DNA of 64,000 bases from Candidatus Pelagisphaera phototrophica (GCF_014529625.1 NZ_CP076039.1:1116001-1180000); one strand, 5' to 3'. Positions 9,176-18,914 are shown, counted from the stretch's first letter. Notes: generated by a model not told the origin, from the letters alone. A program made the numbers and translations.

Positions 9176-10381
9176 ATGAATTCGACCCCTATTTTGTTTA
9201 AGCATATCAAACTCTTCACTTTCATTTTTCTAATCACTGCTTTGGTGTCAACGAACGGCTATGGAGAGGAAATCGAATACGAAGGCGACGTCATGGACGT
9301 ACGGACAATTCGTCGGATAGAGCAGCATCCGCACGCTTGGCGTGTCTGGCAACCATTCATCATAAAAGGGCAAAAGAAGAATCATTTGATTGTGGCCTTC
9401 GGAGCTATGGTCAACGGCAAGAAAGACATGGGGGACATATTGGCGACCGTTTCGAAAAATGATGGGGACACGTGGGAAGAGCCGATTCCGATCTTCGATC
9501 ATCGGCAGCGGAAGGGAGAGTTGCAATTCGCGTATGCGAATCCCGTTCTCTACAAGATTCCAGGCCAGGAAGTGATTTGGTGTTACGCTATGCGTAATCC
9601 GATCGCTTCTGAAAATAGCGAAGAATCGCATCTGGTCGCAGCTTTTACTGCTGATGGGGGATTTTCATGGACACCCGTTGAAATGGCCATGCGCTATACG
9701 GGTCCGCTAATTCTGAACGCTGGGGTCGTCGAGACTGAGATAAAGGGGGAAAAACGATATCTCCTTCCGGCCCATCGCAATACCCTTGCAGCAGACCCGA
9801 GAGGATCGCGCGATCATTTTATTCTGAGCAGTAGCAGCTTGTTGGAGTGGAAGCTGGAAGCTTTTATTCCTCAACCGACCGAGGCTCGGGTCTTCCTGCA
9901 CGAAGGGAATATTGCTCCTTGGGGGAAGAAGGGAGAACTCAAAATAGTGATGCGAACGGCTGACTATGACGACACGAGTCTCACCACAAACCCGCCGCGT
10001 GCATATTCCAGTGTGAGCACCGATGGGGGTCGTAACTGGAGCGTCGCTCAACCGGAGCCGGATTTGCACAATGCAAAATCGAAAGGCTACTTTGGCCAGT
10101 CGTCAAACGGGACCCATATCTACGTCTACAATGACGGTCCTGCTCAGCGCGGCAAGGCGCCGGGGTTCCCAAATGGGGGCCGCACTTCCTTGCGTTACAA
10201 GATAAAGCCCGCTGGGGAAGGCTGGAGCGACGAGATGACGTTTTACCACGCGGGTATCAAGAACTCCTATCCCACTCTTGCCGAAGTGGCGCCGGGAGAT
10301 TTTCGCTGCGTATGGGATAGCGGCACAGCCAATACGCCACGAACTCACATCCATTTCGGAAAACTCAAACTCAAGCCATGA
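9176..10381 (+). CDS. BNR-repeat sialidase-like propeller, secreted
   Basis: A 401-residue exported protein with a signal peptide (about 1-31, ending near 'NGYGEE') and Asp-box repeats of the S-x-D-x-G-x-T-W type: 'SKNDGDTWEE', 'TADGGFSWTP' and 'STDGGRNWSV'. These mark the six-blade propeller of sialidases and related glycosidases. The canonical F/Y-R-I-P arginine motif is not obvious, so activity on sialic acid is uncertain. Its stop overlaps the start of the HpcH/HpaI aldolase (ATGA), implying translational coupling. The gene at 18915-20063 is a clear paralogue sharing 'MGD', 'FDH' and 'DVIW/EVIW' segments at the same places. Confidence 0.82.
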   Translation: MNSTPILFKHIKLFTFIFLITALVSTNGYGEEIEYEGDVMDVRTIRRIEQHPHAWRVWQPFIIKGQKKNHLIVAFGAMVNGKKDMGDILATVSKNDGDTWEEPIPIFDHRQRKGELQFAYANPVLYKIPGQEVIWCYAMRNPIASENSEESHLVAAFTADGGFSWTPVEMAMRYTGPLILNAGVVETEIKGEKRYLLPAHRNTLAADPRGSRDHFILSSSSLLEWKLEAFIPQPTEARVFLHEGNIAPWGKKGELKIVMRTADYDDTSLTTNPPRAYSSVSTDGGRNWSVAQPEPDLHNAKSKGYFGQSSNGTHIYVYNDGPAQRGKAPGFPNGGRTSLRYKIKPAGEGWSDEMTFYHAGIKNSYPTLAEVAPGDFRCVWDSGTANTPRTHIHFGKLKLKP

Positions 10382-11193
10382 CATCAACTCATTTACGTAA
10401 CCAAATCGTCGCGGGAGAAACGGTCTTCGGCACGCTCATTGTATCGCCTTCGCCGCGGTGGCCCGAAGCTGTGTGCGATTGTGGGCTCGATTTCGTATTC
10501 ATTGATACCGAGCACATCGCGATCGATAGAGCCGAATTGAGTTGGATGTGCCAGACATACGCGGCACTTGGTCTCCCTCCTATTGTGCGTATTCCATCCC
10601 CCGACCCCTACACGGCGACGATGGCACTCGATGCAGGAGCGGCAGGAATAGTCGCTCCCTATGTGGAAACCGCAGAGCAGGTGCAGGCCCTGCGTGGTGC
10701 GGTCAAATGCCGTCCTATCAAAGGGCAGAAACTGCAGCGAATGCTCGATGGCACCAATGTCGAGGAGAAGCTCGAATCCTACGTAGCAAAGGGTGCGGAG
10801 AAGAGACTGATGTTCGTCAATATCGAGAGCAAGCCAGCGATAGAGGCCTTGGATGAAATTCTGGCCGTGCCTGGTTTGGATGCTTTGCTCATTGGCCCGC
10901 ACGATCTCTCCTGTAGCCTCGGCGTACCCGAAGGATATGACGAGCCCATCTTTCTGGAAGCCTGCGAAACCATTTTCAAGAAAGGACGTGCTGCGGGTGT
11001 CGGGGCAGGAATCCACTTCTGGGGCAGCGTCGAGCAACAGAGAAGGTTCCTCGATATGGGAGCAAACCTCCTGATCCACAGCGCCGATATAAGTCTCTTC
11101 CAAAAGCATCTTCGGATAGAACTCGAGGCAATTCGTAAAGCTGACGGACAAATGACTCCTGCAATCGAGTCATCGACGGAAATCACTATTTAA
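10378..11193 (+). CDS. HpcH/HpaI family class II aldolase
   Basis: A 271-residue cytoplasmic aldolase of the family that cleaves 4-hydroxy-2-keto acids, including 2-keto-3-deoxy sugar acids, to pyruvate plus an aldehyde. Visible family marks are the catalytic-His segment 'FVFIDTEHIAIDRAEL', 'PIVRIPSPD' with its Arg, the repeat-like 'DAGAAGIVAPYVETAEQV', metal-ligand Glu in 'VNIESKPA' and Asp in 'LIGPHDLSCSLG'. It overlaps the preceding BNR gene by four bases (ATGA). In context it could process a sugar-acid product of the locus, for example after a dehydratase step. A second copy at 18030-18800 is divergent in sequence and may act on another intermediate. Confidence 0.9.
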   Translation: MTSTHLRNQIVAGETVFGTLIVSPSPRWPEAVCDCGLDFVFIDTEHIAIDRAELSWMCQTYAALGLPPIVRIPSPDPYTATMALDAGAAGIVAPYVETAEQVQALRGAVKCRPIKGQKLQRMLDGTNVEEKLESYVAKGAEKRLMFVNIESKPAIEALDEILAVPGLDALLIGPHDLSCSLGVPEGYDEPIFLEACETIFKKGRAAGVGAGIHFWGSVEQQRRFLDMGANLLIHSADISLFQKHLRIELEAIRKADGQMTPAIESSTEITI

Positions 11194-11239
11194 CTACGCT
11201 ATGTGTAAATTGAAATAACGATATTGTTTAGAGCAGCGA

Positions 11240-11290
11240 CCTCCGAGCGTGCCGCGATACAAGACAAAACTACCGCGGCACGTTCGGAGG
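11240..11290. terminator. Strong hairpin, family 1 repeat (copy B)
   Basis: Arms 11240-11256 and 11274-11290 pair at 16 of 17 positions around a 17-base loop (CCTCCGAGCGTGCCGCG on the left). It stands between the aldolase stop and the next sulfatase, so it probably separates transcription units or protects mRNA ends. Confidence 0.7.
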
Positions 11291-11311
11291 TGTTTATCCT
11301 AATCTAAAAAA

Positions 11312-12763
11312 ATGAAATTCTTTAAAATACTCCTCATTCTCCACTCGGCATTCGCTCTTCAATCCTTAGATGCGGCCACGCCCCGTCCAAACGTTCTCTT
11401 CATATCCGTTGATGATATGAACGATTGGGTGGGCTGTCTCGGTTCAGATAGAGTTCCAACACCCAACATTGATGCCCTAGCTGAAAGAGGATTGCTCTTT
11501 ACAAACGCCCACGCTCCAAGTCCGAAATGCGCTCCAAGTAGGGCGGCGATCCTTACAGGTAAACGTGCGTCAACAACGGGTTTGTACAGTAACGGTCATT
11601 GGTGGCGACCGGCGTATCCAGATTTGGTGACGCTACCCCATTATTTTAGAAATCATGGCTATACGTCGGCAGGTGGCGGCAAGGTCCATCACCACACGGT
11701 TGGCTTCAATCCACCGGATCAATGGGATGAATATTTTGATCTGGTTCAGGATAAGGATCTAATTGTGGATTATTTTAAAAGTCGTGGCGAAGATCGTCGT
11801 TTTCTCACGACTATGCCCCGCCACCCGAGCGATTCGCTCGATTGGGGGCCAATGGAAGTAGACGATAATGAAATGGGTGATGCTCGAACGGTGCGTTGGG
11901 CTAGTGAATTTCTTTCCCGGGATCACGAGAATCCATTCTTCCTGGCAGTTGGAATTTTCCAGCCTCATTTGCCATTCTACGCTCCGCAGAAATATTTTGA
12001 TGTGTTACCGAAGGAAAAAGTCGAACTTCCTATCAATAAACCTGGGGACTTGGACGATATACCTGAAGGGGGTCAAATCATGGCTGAATACCGGCGCAAC
12101 GATCTTCGAATGATCGAAGAATACGATGATCTTCGGCACTGTGTTCAGTCCTATTTAGCAAGTATTGCACACGCGGATACTATGGTGGGGGAATTGATGT
12201 ATGCTTTCGACAAAAGTGCCTACCGGGAAAACACGATCGTCGTTCTCTGGTCCGACCATGGGTATGCATTCGGGGAAAAGGATCACTATGCGAAAAACAC
12301 GCTTTGGGAGCGGTCGACCCATGTTCCCTTCATCATGGTCGTTCCAGGCGTCACGCAAGCCGGCTCGGAGACGGAAAGTCCAGTAGACCTGACTTGCCTA
12401 TTCCCGACGCTTACGAAGCTATGCGGATTGCCGGTACCCTCTGGTTTGGATGGCATCGACATTGGGCCTTTGCTGGAGAATCCGAAAGCTCAATGGAAAC
12501 ATCCTGCAATCATCGACTATTTGAAAGGCAACACGGCTATCCGTACCAGGGATTGGCGCTACATACAGTATGACGAAGGAAGAAAAGGGGAGGAGCTGTA
12601 TGACCGGGTTAGCGACCCCCATGAATGGACAAACCTAATTGAAAAACACCCGGAGCTAGTGGGTCCCTTCAAAGCCTGGCTACCTAATCACTACGCGGAG
12701 GAAGTGCCAACCAAAGGTGCCTACGATTTTGACCCTTCAAATTACAAGTGGAAGAAAAGGTGA
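11312..12763 (+). CDS. Secreted sulfatase, iduronate-2-sulfatase-like
   Basis: A 483-residue exported sulfatase with a signal peptide ending near 'LDAAT'. The metal-binding 'SVDDMNDW' is near residues 32-39 and the catalytic C73-A-P-S-R is followed by A-A-I-L-T-G. The 'LWSDHGYAFGEKDHYAKNTL' block and 'RSTHVPFI' are typical of iduronate-2-sulfatase/choline-sulfatase-like members. 'RTRDWRYIQYDEGRKGEELY' ends the C-terminal subdomain. It lies after hairpin copy B and before the kelch/SSS fusion, so it may start a second transcription unit of the locus. Substrate is unknown; similarity to IDS suggests a 2-O-sulfated uronate-like residue, by inference only. Confidence 0.92.
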   Translation: MKFFKILLILHSAFALQSLDAATPRPNVLFISVDDMNDWVGCLGSDRVPTPNIDALAERGLLFTNAHAPSPKCAPSRAAILTGKRASTTGLYSNGHWWRPAYPDLVTLPHYFRNHGYTSAGGGKVHHHTVGFNPPDQWDEYFDLVQDKDLIVDYFKSRGEDRRFLTTMPRHPSDSLDWGPMEVDDNEMGDARTVRWASEFLSRDHENPFFLAVGIFQPHLPFYAPQKYFDVLPKEKVELPINKPGDLDDIPEGGQIMAEYRRNDLRMIEEYDDLRHCVQSYLASIAHADTMVGELMYAFDKSAYRENTIVVLWSDHGYAFGEKDHYAKNTLWERSTHVPFIMVVPGVTQAGSETESPVDLTCLFPTLTKLCGLPVPSGLDGIDIGPLLENPKAQWKHPAIIDYLKGNTAIRTRDWRYIQYDEGRKGEELYDRVSDPHEWTNLIEKHPELVGPFKAWLPNHYAEEVPTKGAYDFDPSNYKWKKR

Positions 12764-12847
12764 GTTGGCTGAATATCGTCCCTCCTTCAAGATTACGCTA
12801 TTACCCTCTCTAATTTGTCTCAAAACGCCCAATACTCTAACTTTGTT

Positions 12848-15421
12848 ATGATATCTAGAATACGTTATAAATTACTAGTACTTATTTTCATGGGATCAGT
12901 GGTGACGATTGGAGAGCCATCTTGGGGCGAGGAGTCGAGTGATCCAAGCTATCTCAAATGGAAAGCAGTTGCGGAACTTCCACCTTCCGGTAACCAGTCA
13001 GAATCCTTAGGGGTTGCGGGTCCCTTTATCGGTGTCAGCAACGATACTCTCATCGTGGCGGGTGGAGCGAATTTCCCGAAACCCTACTGGGGAGAAGCCA
13101 AAATTTGGCATGACGATATCTGGGTGCTTGATAAAACCGGTGTCTGGCATAGCGGCGGAAAACTGCCGCGACCTATTGGATACGGAAGTTCCGTGACGAC
13201 GGATTTGGGGGTGCTTTGCATGGGGGGAAACGATGCCTCGAACACCTATGACGAAGTCTTTTTACTGACTTGGAATTCAGCAACTAAATCCGTTCAACGC
13301 GAAAACTTGCCGAATCTTCCGTCGACCTTGGTGTATGGAGCGGCCACTACGTTGGGTCAAAAAGTGTATCTGGCCGGTGGAAGCGAGACAAATGAGCTTT
13401 CAAAGGCTATGAAAAACTTCTGGGTCTTGGATCTAGATAAAAAGGGGAACGACTCGTTCGGGTGGCAGGAATTGCCTAGCTGGCCCGGACCTTCCCGTGC
13501 ATTTAATATACTCGCTGCCCAGAACAATGGACGCGAGAACCAGATCTATATTTTCAGCGGTCGACGCGAAGGCGAAAATGGCGAGCTCGAATTTTTGAAA
13601 GACGCCTACGCCTATAGTTCGTCTAGCACTTCTTGGAAACGGCTCGCGGACTCGCCCGCATGCATGATGGCGGGCGAAGCAATCCCAGTTGGAGAAAATC
13701 ACATTTTGATAATAGGTGGTGCGGATGGATCTCTATTTCACTCAGCGGACGAACTAAAGGATGAGCATCCCGGATTTCCAAAACAGGTCTGGGGGTACAA
13801 CGCTCTAATCGATAGCTGGCAAAAGGCGGGGACGATGCCGCAGAACCATGTCACCACCCAGATCGCGAAATGGGACGACGACTTTATTGTAGCGTCGGGA
13901 GAAATCCGCCCCCGCGTACGCTCTCCTAAAATCTGGAAGCTCACGGCCACGCCAATCTCGGCCTCTTTTGGAGCTCTTAATTGGACGACACTGATAGCGT
14001 ATCTTGGAGGCCTACTCGCAATCGGATTTGTCTGTGCCCGCAACACGCAGACGGCAGAGGATTTCTATTTGGGAGGAAGATTGATTCCTTGGTGGGCGGC
14101 GGGTATCAGTATATTCGGTACGACTTTGAGCGCGATTACTTATCTCGCCCTTCCCGCTCGTGTCTACGCGACAAGCTGGTCAGCGATAATATTAAACTTC
14201 GGTATTCTCATCGTCGCACCGCTCATCGCCTTGATCTACATTCCCCGACTTCGAAGAATCAACGCAGTCACCGCTTATCAATTTCTAGAAAATAGATTCG
14301 ATCTCGGCCTGCGCCTTTTTGGCAGTGCGTCCTTTATTATTTTCCAGCTGTTACGCATGGGGATTGTAGTATTTCTTCCTGCGCTTGCCTTGTCTGCCGT
14401 CACTGGATTCAACCTAACTCTCTGCATTCTCATGATGGGAATGATATCTACCGTGTATACCGCATTTGGAGGCATTAAAGCGGTTATTTGGACGGACGTT
14501 GTCCAAGTCGTAGTACTTATGGGAGGCGCTCTCCTCGCTCTTGGAATAGTCGTGTCTAATTTAGATGGGGGCTTATCGACTTTGGTTTCAATCGGGAAAG
14601 AAGCTGGAAAATTCGAACTGCCACCCATCGAATGGTCCTGGGCCACCGACTCATTCATGGTCTTGATGCTCGGAGGTATATTCTCTAACGCGCTCGTGCC
14701 CTACACGTCAGACCAAGCAGTGGTTCAACGCTACCTCACAACGAGCTCTGAACGAGAGGCTAAGAAAGCCGTCTGGACCAATGCCTTGCTCGCCATTCCA
14801 GCGACGTTGATTTTCTCCTTAATGGGCATCGCTCTATTCGTTTTCTACAAATCCAACCCGGATCTTCTGGGCCCGCTCCAAAAGAACGATCAAGTCCTTC
14901 CTTGGTTCGTCGCTCATCAAATGCCCGCTGGTTTGGCTGGACTGGTTATCGCAGGTGTATTCGCCGCTGCCATGTCGAGTTTAGATAGCAGCATGCATTC
15001 CATATGCACTGCAGTTTCCAATGATTTTATAGGTAGATTCAAGTCCGCTTGGGACGACGAGAACCAGCTGCGATTCGCCCGCAAAATCGTTAGCTGCCTC
15101 GGAATATTGGGCACCACGATCGCCATTATTATGTCCAGTATGGACATTGGTCACATGTTCGACTTTCTCATCGGACTCATGGGACTAATCGCCAGTCCGC
15201 TAGCCGGACTATTTCTTCTCGGCCTCCTAACGAAAAAAGCCAATGCCACCCACGCCTGGATCGGCGTAATCTGTAGCCTGATCGCGATTGTATTCGTAAA
15301 GTACTTCACCGATCTCAATGGGCTGCTTTTTGGCTTTGTCGGAATCGGTATCTGTTTCGGCACTGGCTCATTGGCGTCACTTTTCGTATCCAGAGAAGCC
15401 CAAGGCCAACGAAAAGGATAA
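12848..15421 (+). CDS. Kelch-type mutarotase fused to SSS sodium symporter
   Basis: An 857-residue two-part membrane protein. After a signal sequence (to about residue 29) come roughly 340 residues of kelch propeller with Gly-Gly blade marks ('LIVAGGANFPKPYWGEAKIW', 'LCMGGND', 'VYLAGGSE', 'ILIIGGADGS'), resembling the N-acetylneuraminate epimerase/cyclically permuted mutarotase family. From about residue 375 a complete SSS permease follows ('NTQTAEDFYLGGRLIPWWAA', '[19 protein letters not shown]', 'IAGVFAAAMSSLDSSMHSIC'). The propeller would face the periplasm and could convert an anomer just before import. I chose ATG 12848 over an upstream TTG at 12815 because a proper signal sequence starts there. 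It sits 4 bases before the next BNR gene. It fits sialic-acid-type uptake, though the substrate is inferred. Confidence 0.9.
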   Translation: MISRIRYKLLVLIFMGSVVTIGEPSWGEESSDPSYLKWKAVAELPPSGNQSESLGVAGPFIGVSNDTLIVAGGANFPKPYWGEAKIWHDDIWVLDKTGVWHSGGKLPRPIGYGSSVTTDLGVLCMGGNDASNTYDEVFLLTWNSATKSVQRENLPNLPSTLVYGAATTLGQKVYLAGGSETNELSKAMKNFWVLDLDKKGNDSFGWQELPSWPGPSRAFNILAAQNNGRENQIYIFSGRREGENGELEFLKDAYAYSSSSTSWKRLADSPACMMAGEAIPVGENHILIIGGADGSLFHSADELKDEHPGFPKQVWGYNALIDSWQKAGTMPQNHVTTQIAKWDDDFIVASGEIRPRVRSPKIWKLTATPISASFGALNWTTLIAYLGGLLAIGFVCARNTQTAEDFYLGGRLIPWWAAGISIFGTTLSAITYLALPARVYATSWSAIILNFGILIVAPLIALIYIPRLRRINAVTAYQFLENRFDLGLRLFGSASFIIFQLLRMGIVVFLPALALSAVTGFNLTLCILMMGMISTVYTAFGGIKAVIWTDVVQVVVLMGGALLALGIVVSNLDGGLSTLVSIGKEAGKFELPPIEWSWATDSFMVLMLGGIFSNALVPYTSDQAVVQRYLTTSSEREAKKAVWTNALLAIPATLIFSLMGIALFVFYKSNPDLLGPLQKNDQVLPWFVAHQMPAGLAGLVIAGVFAAAMSSLDSSMHSICTAVSNDFIGRFKSAWDDENQLRFARKIVSCLGILGTTIAIIMSSMDIGHMFDFLIGLMGLIASPLAGLFLLGLLTKKANATHAWIGVICSLIAIVFVKYFTDLNGLLFGFVGIGICFGTGSLASLFVSREAQGQRKG

Positions 15422-15425
15422 AGCC

Positions 15426-16745
15426 ATGAGCCATAAAACGTTGATAACGATATACTGCCTTTTGGTCTTCTTGGGGTCCGCTCACATGAAGGAAAGCCCG
15501 AATACCATTGCCGAATCCATTGTAATTCAAGATCGCGATTTTAAAACGGACGCACTTCCAAGGTCGTTAAAATTGGACCGTGAGCTAGGAATCGTTTTAG
15601 CTCCCTACTTAGAGGCCGAGATCATCCACCGAGCTCGTGATGCTAAGCGAGGCTTATATGAAATTCGAGGTACCGTTACGCCAAAAGGAGATTATCTGGT
15701 GATGTTTCCAGACGGCGGACATTATGGCGGTGCCGGTAAGCGCGGGGAAGGCAAGGTCAATGACATGCTGGCTTACCGATCTAGCAACAAAGGAAAAACG
15801 TGGGAGGGCCCAACGGTTGCCTTTGATATCGATTACAACCAACACGGTTTCATCCCGTTTATCCCAAAGGGTTCCGAACGTATCTATGCCTTCGGTACAC
15901 AGCCGATTTGGGATATGTACGAACCTGAGACGCACGGATTGTCGGAAAACGCGCCCATTGGATATCGCTACTCCGACGATGATGGCCATACTTGGTCGGA
16001 AGTGAGAATCATTCGTCCTAAAAATGATCCTGAGTTTCGCGGTATGTCGGTTATGCGCATGACGGAAACAGATTCGGGTGCCTGGCTTCTTGGATCTCAC
16101 GAGGCCGATTGGTCCTACAAGCCAATAATGACGCGACAGTATTTGTTGCGGAGCGAGGACCAAGGACAGACCTGGGAACTGCTGCCAGGTCAACGCCATG
16201 GGGGTTGGTATGCCAAAGGATTCAATCGCATGGATGAAGGCCGCCCTATCAACCTAGGAAACGGTAATATCTTTTTCATGACGCGAACGGCGACGGGATA
16301 TCTTTGGGGTTCATGGAGTGAGGATGATGGCAAATCGTGGACCTATCCAAAACCTACTCCTTTAGTGCATCCCGATGCACCGCCTATGCTTTTCACGTTG
16401 TCCGACGGCAAAACGCTCATCGCTTTCCATCACAATAGGAGCAAGATCCAAACCGCTGACCTTGCTGGCAACCGATCTCAGCATTACGACCGCTCCGAAA
16501 TCTGGTTCGCTACTTCTGGGGACGGAGGTCGTAATTGGAGCGAACCGCAATTCGTGTTCGCGACAGCTCTCGAGCCCTTTTTCGACAATATCTGGCGAGA
16601 CTACAACACGTCCTATATAGATGCGTTTATCGATGATGGCGTCATCAATATCTTCTGTCCCCATCGCTGGGAAAGGGTAGTTTTCCTGCAACTCCGGGAA
16701 GTAGATTTGGATAAATTCCCCACAAGGAAAGCATTCTTAGACTGA
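15426..16745 (+). CDS. BNR-repeat sialidase-family protein, secreted
   Basis: A 439-residue exported propeller. Five Asp-box-like blades are visible: 'SSNKGKTWEG', 'SDDDGHTWSE', 'SEDQGQTWEL', 'SEDDGKSWTY' and 'SGDGGRNWSE'. A hydrophobic leader (about 5-17) precedes 'SAHMKESPN'. The ATG at 15426 is preceded by AAGGA with suitable spacing and lies 4 bases after the transporter stop; the frame is open further upstream inside the transporter gene, but no signal peptide would result from a longer start. The tight spacing implies one transcript with the kelch/SSS fusion and the following sialidase. Family membership is clear from the Asp boxes; whether it cleaves sialic acid or another sugar is not. 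Confidence 0.85.
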   Translation: MSHKTLITIYCLLVFLGSAHMKESPNTIAESIVIQDRDFKTDALPRSLKLDRELGIVLAPYLEAEIIHRARDAKRGLYEIRGTVTPKGDYLVMFPDGGHYGGAGKRGEGKVNDMLAYRSSNKGKTWEGPTVAFDIDYNQHGFIPFIPKGSERIYAFGTQPIWDMYEPETHGLSENAPIGYRYSDDDGHTWSEVRIIRPKNDPEFRGMSVMRMTETDSGAWLLGSHEADWSYKPIMTRQYLLRSEDQGQTWELLPGQRHGGWYAKGFNRMDEGRPINLGNGNIFFMTRTATGYLWGSWSEDDGKSWTYPKPTPLVHPDAPPMLFTLSDGKTLIAFHHNRSKIQTADLAGNRSQHYDRSEIWFATSGDGGRNWSEPQFVFATALEPFFDNIWRDYNTSYIDAFIDDGVINIFCPHRWERVVFLQLREVDLDKFPTRKAFLD

Positions 16746-16823
16746 TTGGTTTACCTGCTGGGTACCGTTGAATACACTCACATTCATATATAACTTAGAA
16801 GAATTCTGGAAACTATTCTATAG

Positions 16824-17969
16824 ATGAGCTCAATGCATAAATTTATTCTTATCTTCACAAAGATACTCTTCGCACAATTAGCTTTCGGAACGCTACTTTG
16901 GGGAGTAGAAAATACAATAGAGACCCAAGTCCTCTTTCGAAAGGCGGTGGATGGATACAATAACATCCGCATTCCCGCTATTTGCGAAACCAAAGACGGA
17001 ACCCTTTTAGCCTTCGCCGAAGGTCGCGAGGCTGGCGATAAAGGCGACATCGATCTCATAATGCGTCGCTCGTTAGATGGCGGTAAAACGTGGAGCGGAA
17101 TCGAAGTGATTTGGGACGACAAGGATAACACCTGTGGAAATCCATGTCCGGTTGTAGATTTGGATACAGGTACTATCTGGCTATTACTAACATGGAATCT
17201 AGGAAGCGATAGCGAAAATGCCATCATGACCGGGAAGAGCGAGCATCCCCGTTCACCGTGGGTCACCTACTCGAACGATGATGGCAAAACCTGGGCCAAG
17301 CCAAAAGAGCTTCCGCACCTTCGCAAGAAAGATTGGCGCTGGTATGCAACTGGTCCTGGCAACGGCATTCAACTGACGCGAGGTCCCCACAAAGGTCGCC
17401 TGGTCATTCCCGCGAATCATTCCGATCGGATCACTGCTGAGAGAGATTCGAAAACCTATCGCTCGCACATCATTTACTCCGACGATCACGGCGATAGCTG
17501 GGGCCTCGGTGCGATCCAGGAACCACTTACAAACGAGTCTACCGTGGTCGAGCTCGCCGATGGCTTAGTGATGCAAAACATGCGCTCTTATCACGGGAAA
17601 GGGAATCGGGCGGTGGCCGTAAGCGAGGACGGCGGGATAAGTTTCGCTCCGGTTTATTTGGATGACGGACTTCAATCACCCGTTTGCCAGGCGAATATCC
17701 TTCGGTTCAGCTGGCCCGAAAAAAATCGCAGTCGCATTCTCTTTTCCAGTCCTACCGGCGACAAGCGCGAGGGTATTACGGCTCGCTTAAGTTACGACGA
17801 AGGAAAAACCTGGCCAGTCAGCAAAATGATACATGAAGGTCCCGGAGCCTACTCGAATATGGTCGGTCTCACCGATGGCAATGTTGGACTGTTGGTCGAA
17901 GTTGGAGAGTCTAGCCCCTATGAATCGATAAGATTTATCACGTTTGACATCAATTGGCTAGAACATTGA
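16824..17969 (+). CDS. Exo-alpha-sialidase (GH33-like), secreted
   Basis: A 381-residue secreted glycosidase and the best sialidase candidate here. It has the arginine motif as 'NIRIPAICETKDGTLLAFAE', then 'GREAGDKGDIDLIMRRS', both diagnostic for bacterial NanH-type enzymes. Five Asp boxes follow ('SLDGGKTWSG', 'SNDDGKTWAK', 'SDDHGDSWGL', 'SEDGGISFAP', 'SYDEGKTWPV'). Other catalytic-site features are 'NESTVVELADGLVMQNMRSY' with Glu and Arg and the late 'AYSNM' Tyr region. A signal sequence covers about 1-30. It would release terminal sialic acids in the periplasm or outside. The O-acetylesterase at 50860 could prepare its substrates. The HpcH/HpaI aldolase follows after 60 bases. Confidence 0.88.
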   Translation: MSSMHKFILIFTKILFAQLAFGTLLWGVENTIETQVLFRKAVDGYNNIRIPAICETKDGTLLAFAEGREAGDKGDIDLIMRRSLDGGKTWSGIEVIWDDKDNTCGNPCPVVDLDTGTIWLLLTWNLGSDSENAIMTGKSEHPRSPWVTYSNDDGKTWAKPKELPHLRKKDWRWYATGPGNGIQLTRGPHKGRLVIPANHSDRITAERDSKTYRSHIIYSDDHGDSWGLGAIQEPLTNESTVVELADGLVMQNMRSYHGKGNRAVAVSEDGGISFAPVYLDDGLQSPVCQANILRFSWPEKNRSRILFSSPTGDKREGITARLSYDEGKTWPVSKMIHEGPGAYSNMVGLTDGNVGLLVEVGESSPYESIRFITFDINWLEH

Positions 17970-18029
17970 GTTTTAATCTCGGGAAGGTGCGATTAAGAAT
18001 ACGTTCTAATACTGATTTGAATTACCCAT

Positions 18030-18800
18030 ATGAAACAGAGTCGAGTTAAGGAAATTTGGAAGAAGGGAGGAGTCGCCATAGGCACTCTTGTCAAGTCTAC
18101 GGACCCTGTGCACACGGAAGTACTGAGCCAATCTGGGCTGGATTTTCTTTGGTACGATTTAGAGCACGCTGACAAAAGCGTTGAAACCTTCGCTAGCCTC
18201 GCCCGGGCATCTCGGGTTGGCGACGTAGATGTACTCGCTCGCACAGGACGCTGGGAATACATGCGAATGGGTCGCCTTCTTGAAGCTGGGGCCCTCGGCA
18301 TAATGTATCCGCGATGTGAGTCCGCGGACGAAGCTCGTGAGGTTGTTCGTTGGTCGAAATTCTATCCGGTGGGTGAACGCGGATTTGACGGGGGAAGCCC
18401 CGATAATAATTACGGTCAGTATCAAGCCGAAGACTATACGAATAGAGCGAACGAAGACACCTGGGTTACCACGCAAATCGAATCGCCCAAGGCACTGGCA
18501 AACGTCTCGGAAATCGCCTCAGTCGCGGGAGTAGACTGCGTTTTCTTTGGTCCTGGTGACTATTCGGCTCTCATAGGAAGACCTGGTGATGTCAAAGGAG
18601 ACGAGACGCTCGAAGCGGCTCGAATAATCGCTGAAAAAACGATCGCCGAAGGAAAAGTATTTGGGACGCTCGCCTTCGATATGGACCACGCCAAACACAT
18701 GAAAGACCTCGGAGCCCAGTTGATTGTTCATAGTGCCGATATTGTATTTTATAAAAAGGCATACGAAGAGTTGGTGGCCGCCTATCGCGATTGGGCTTGA
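18030..18800 (+). CDS. HpcH/HpaI family aldolase (second copy)
   Basis: A 256-residue cytoplasmic aldolase of the same family as the protein at 10378. It keeps 'FLWYDLEHADKSVE' (catalytic His region), 'VLARTGRWEY' (Arg), 'EAGALGIMYPRCESADEARE', 'TQIESPKAL' (metal Glu) and 'FFGPGDYSALIG' (metal Asp). The sequence is clearly different from the first copy, so it was probably acquired separately or has specialised on another keto acid. It ends the plus-strand run and converges on the BNR gene at 18915-20063, with 114 bases between. Confidence 0.88.
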   Translation: MKQSRVKEIWKKGGVAIGTLVKSTDPVHTEVLSQSGLDFLWYDLEHADKSVETFASLARASRVGDVDVLARTGRWEYMRMGRLLEAGALGIMYPRCESADEAREVVRWSKFYPVGERGFDGGSPDNNYGQYQAEDYTNRANEDTWVTTQIESPKALANVSEIASVAGVDCVFFGPGDYSALIGRPGDVKGDETLEAARIIAEKTIAEGKVFGTLAFDMDHAKHMKDLGAQLIVHSADIVFYKKAYEELVAAYRDWA

Positions 18801-18914
18801 TCCAACCAATGGTTAGCAGCTGAGGAAGTGCTGATAAATCTTGGACTCAGAGCTTGACGAAGCGATCTGCAGTGCCTTCATCCGCTGCGAGCTGAAACTA
18901 CCGAAGTATGCTTA

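Noticed and set aside
10393..11151. Minus-strand open frame of 252 codons in the first HpcH/HpaI aldolase
   Set aside because: The plus-strand protein has full family motifs; the antisense frame shows no known features.
7406..18800. Calling the locus a proven sialic-acid catabolic operon
   Set aside because: No NanA/NanE/NanK/NagA/NagB genes are visible and BNR propellers and O-acetylesterase-like proteins act on several sugars; only a possibility is claimed.
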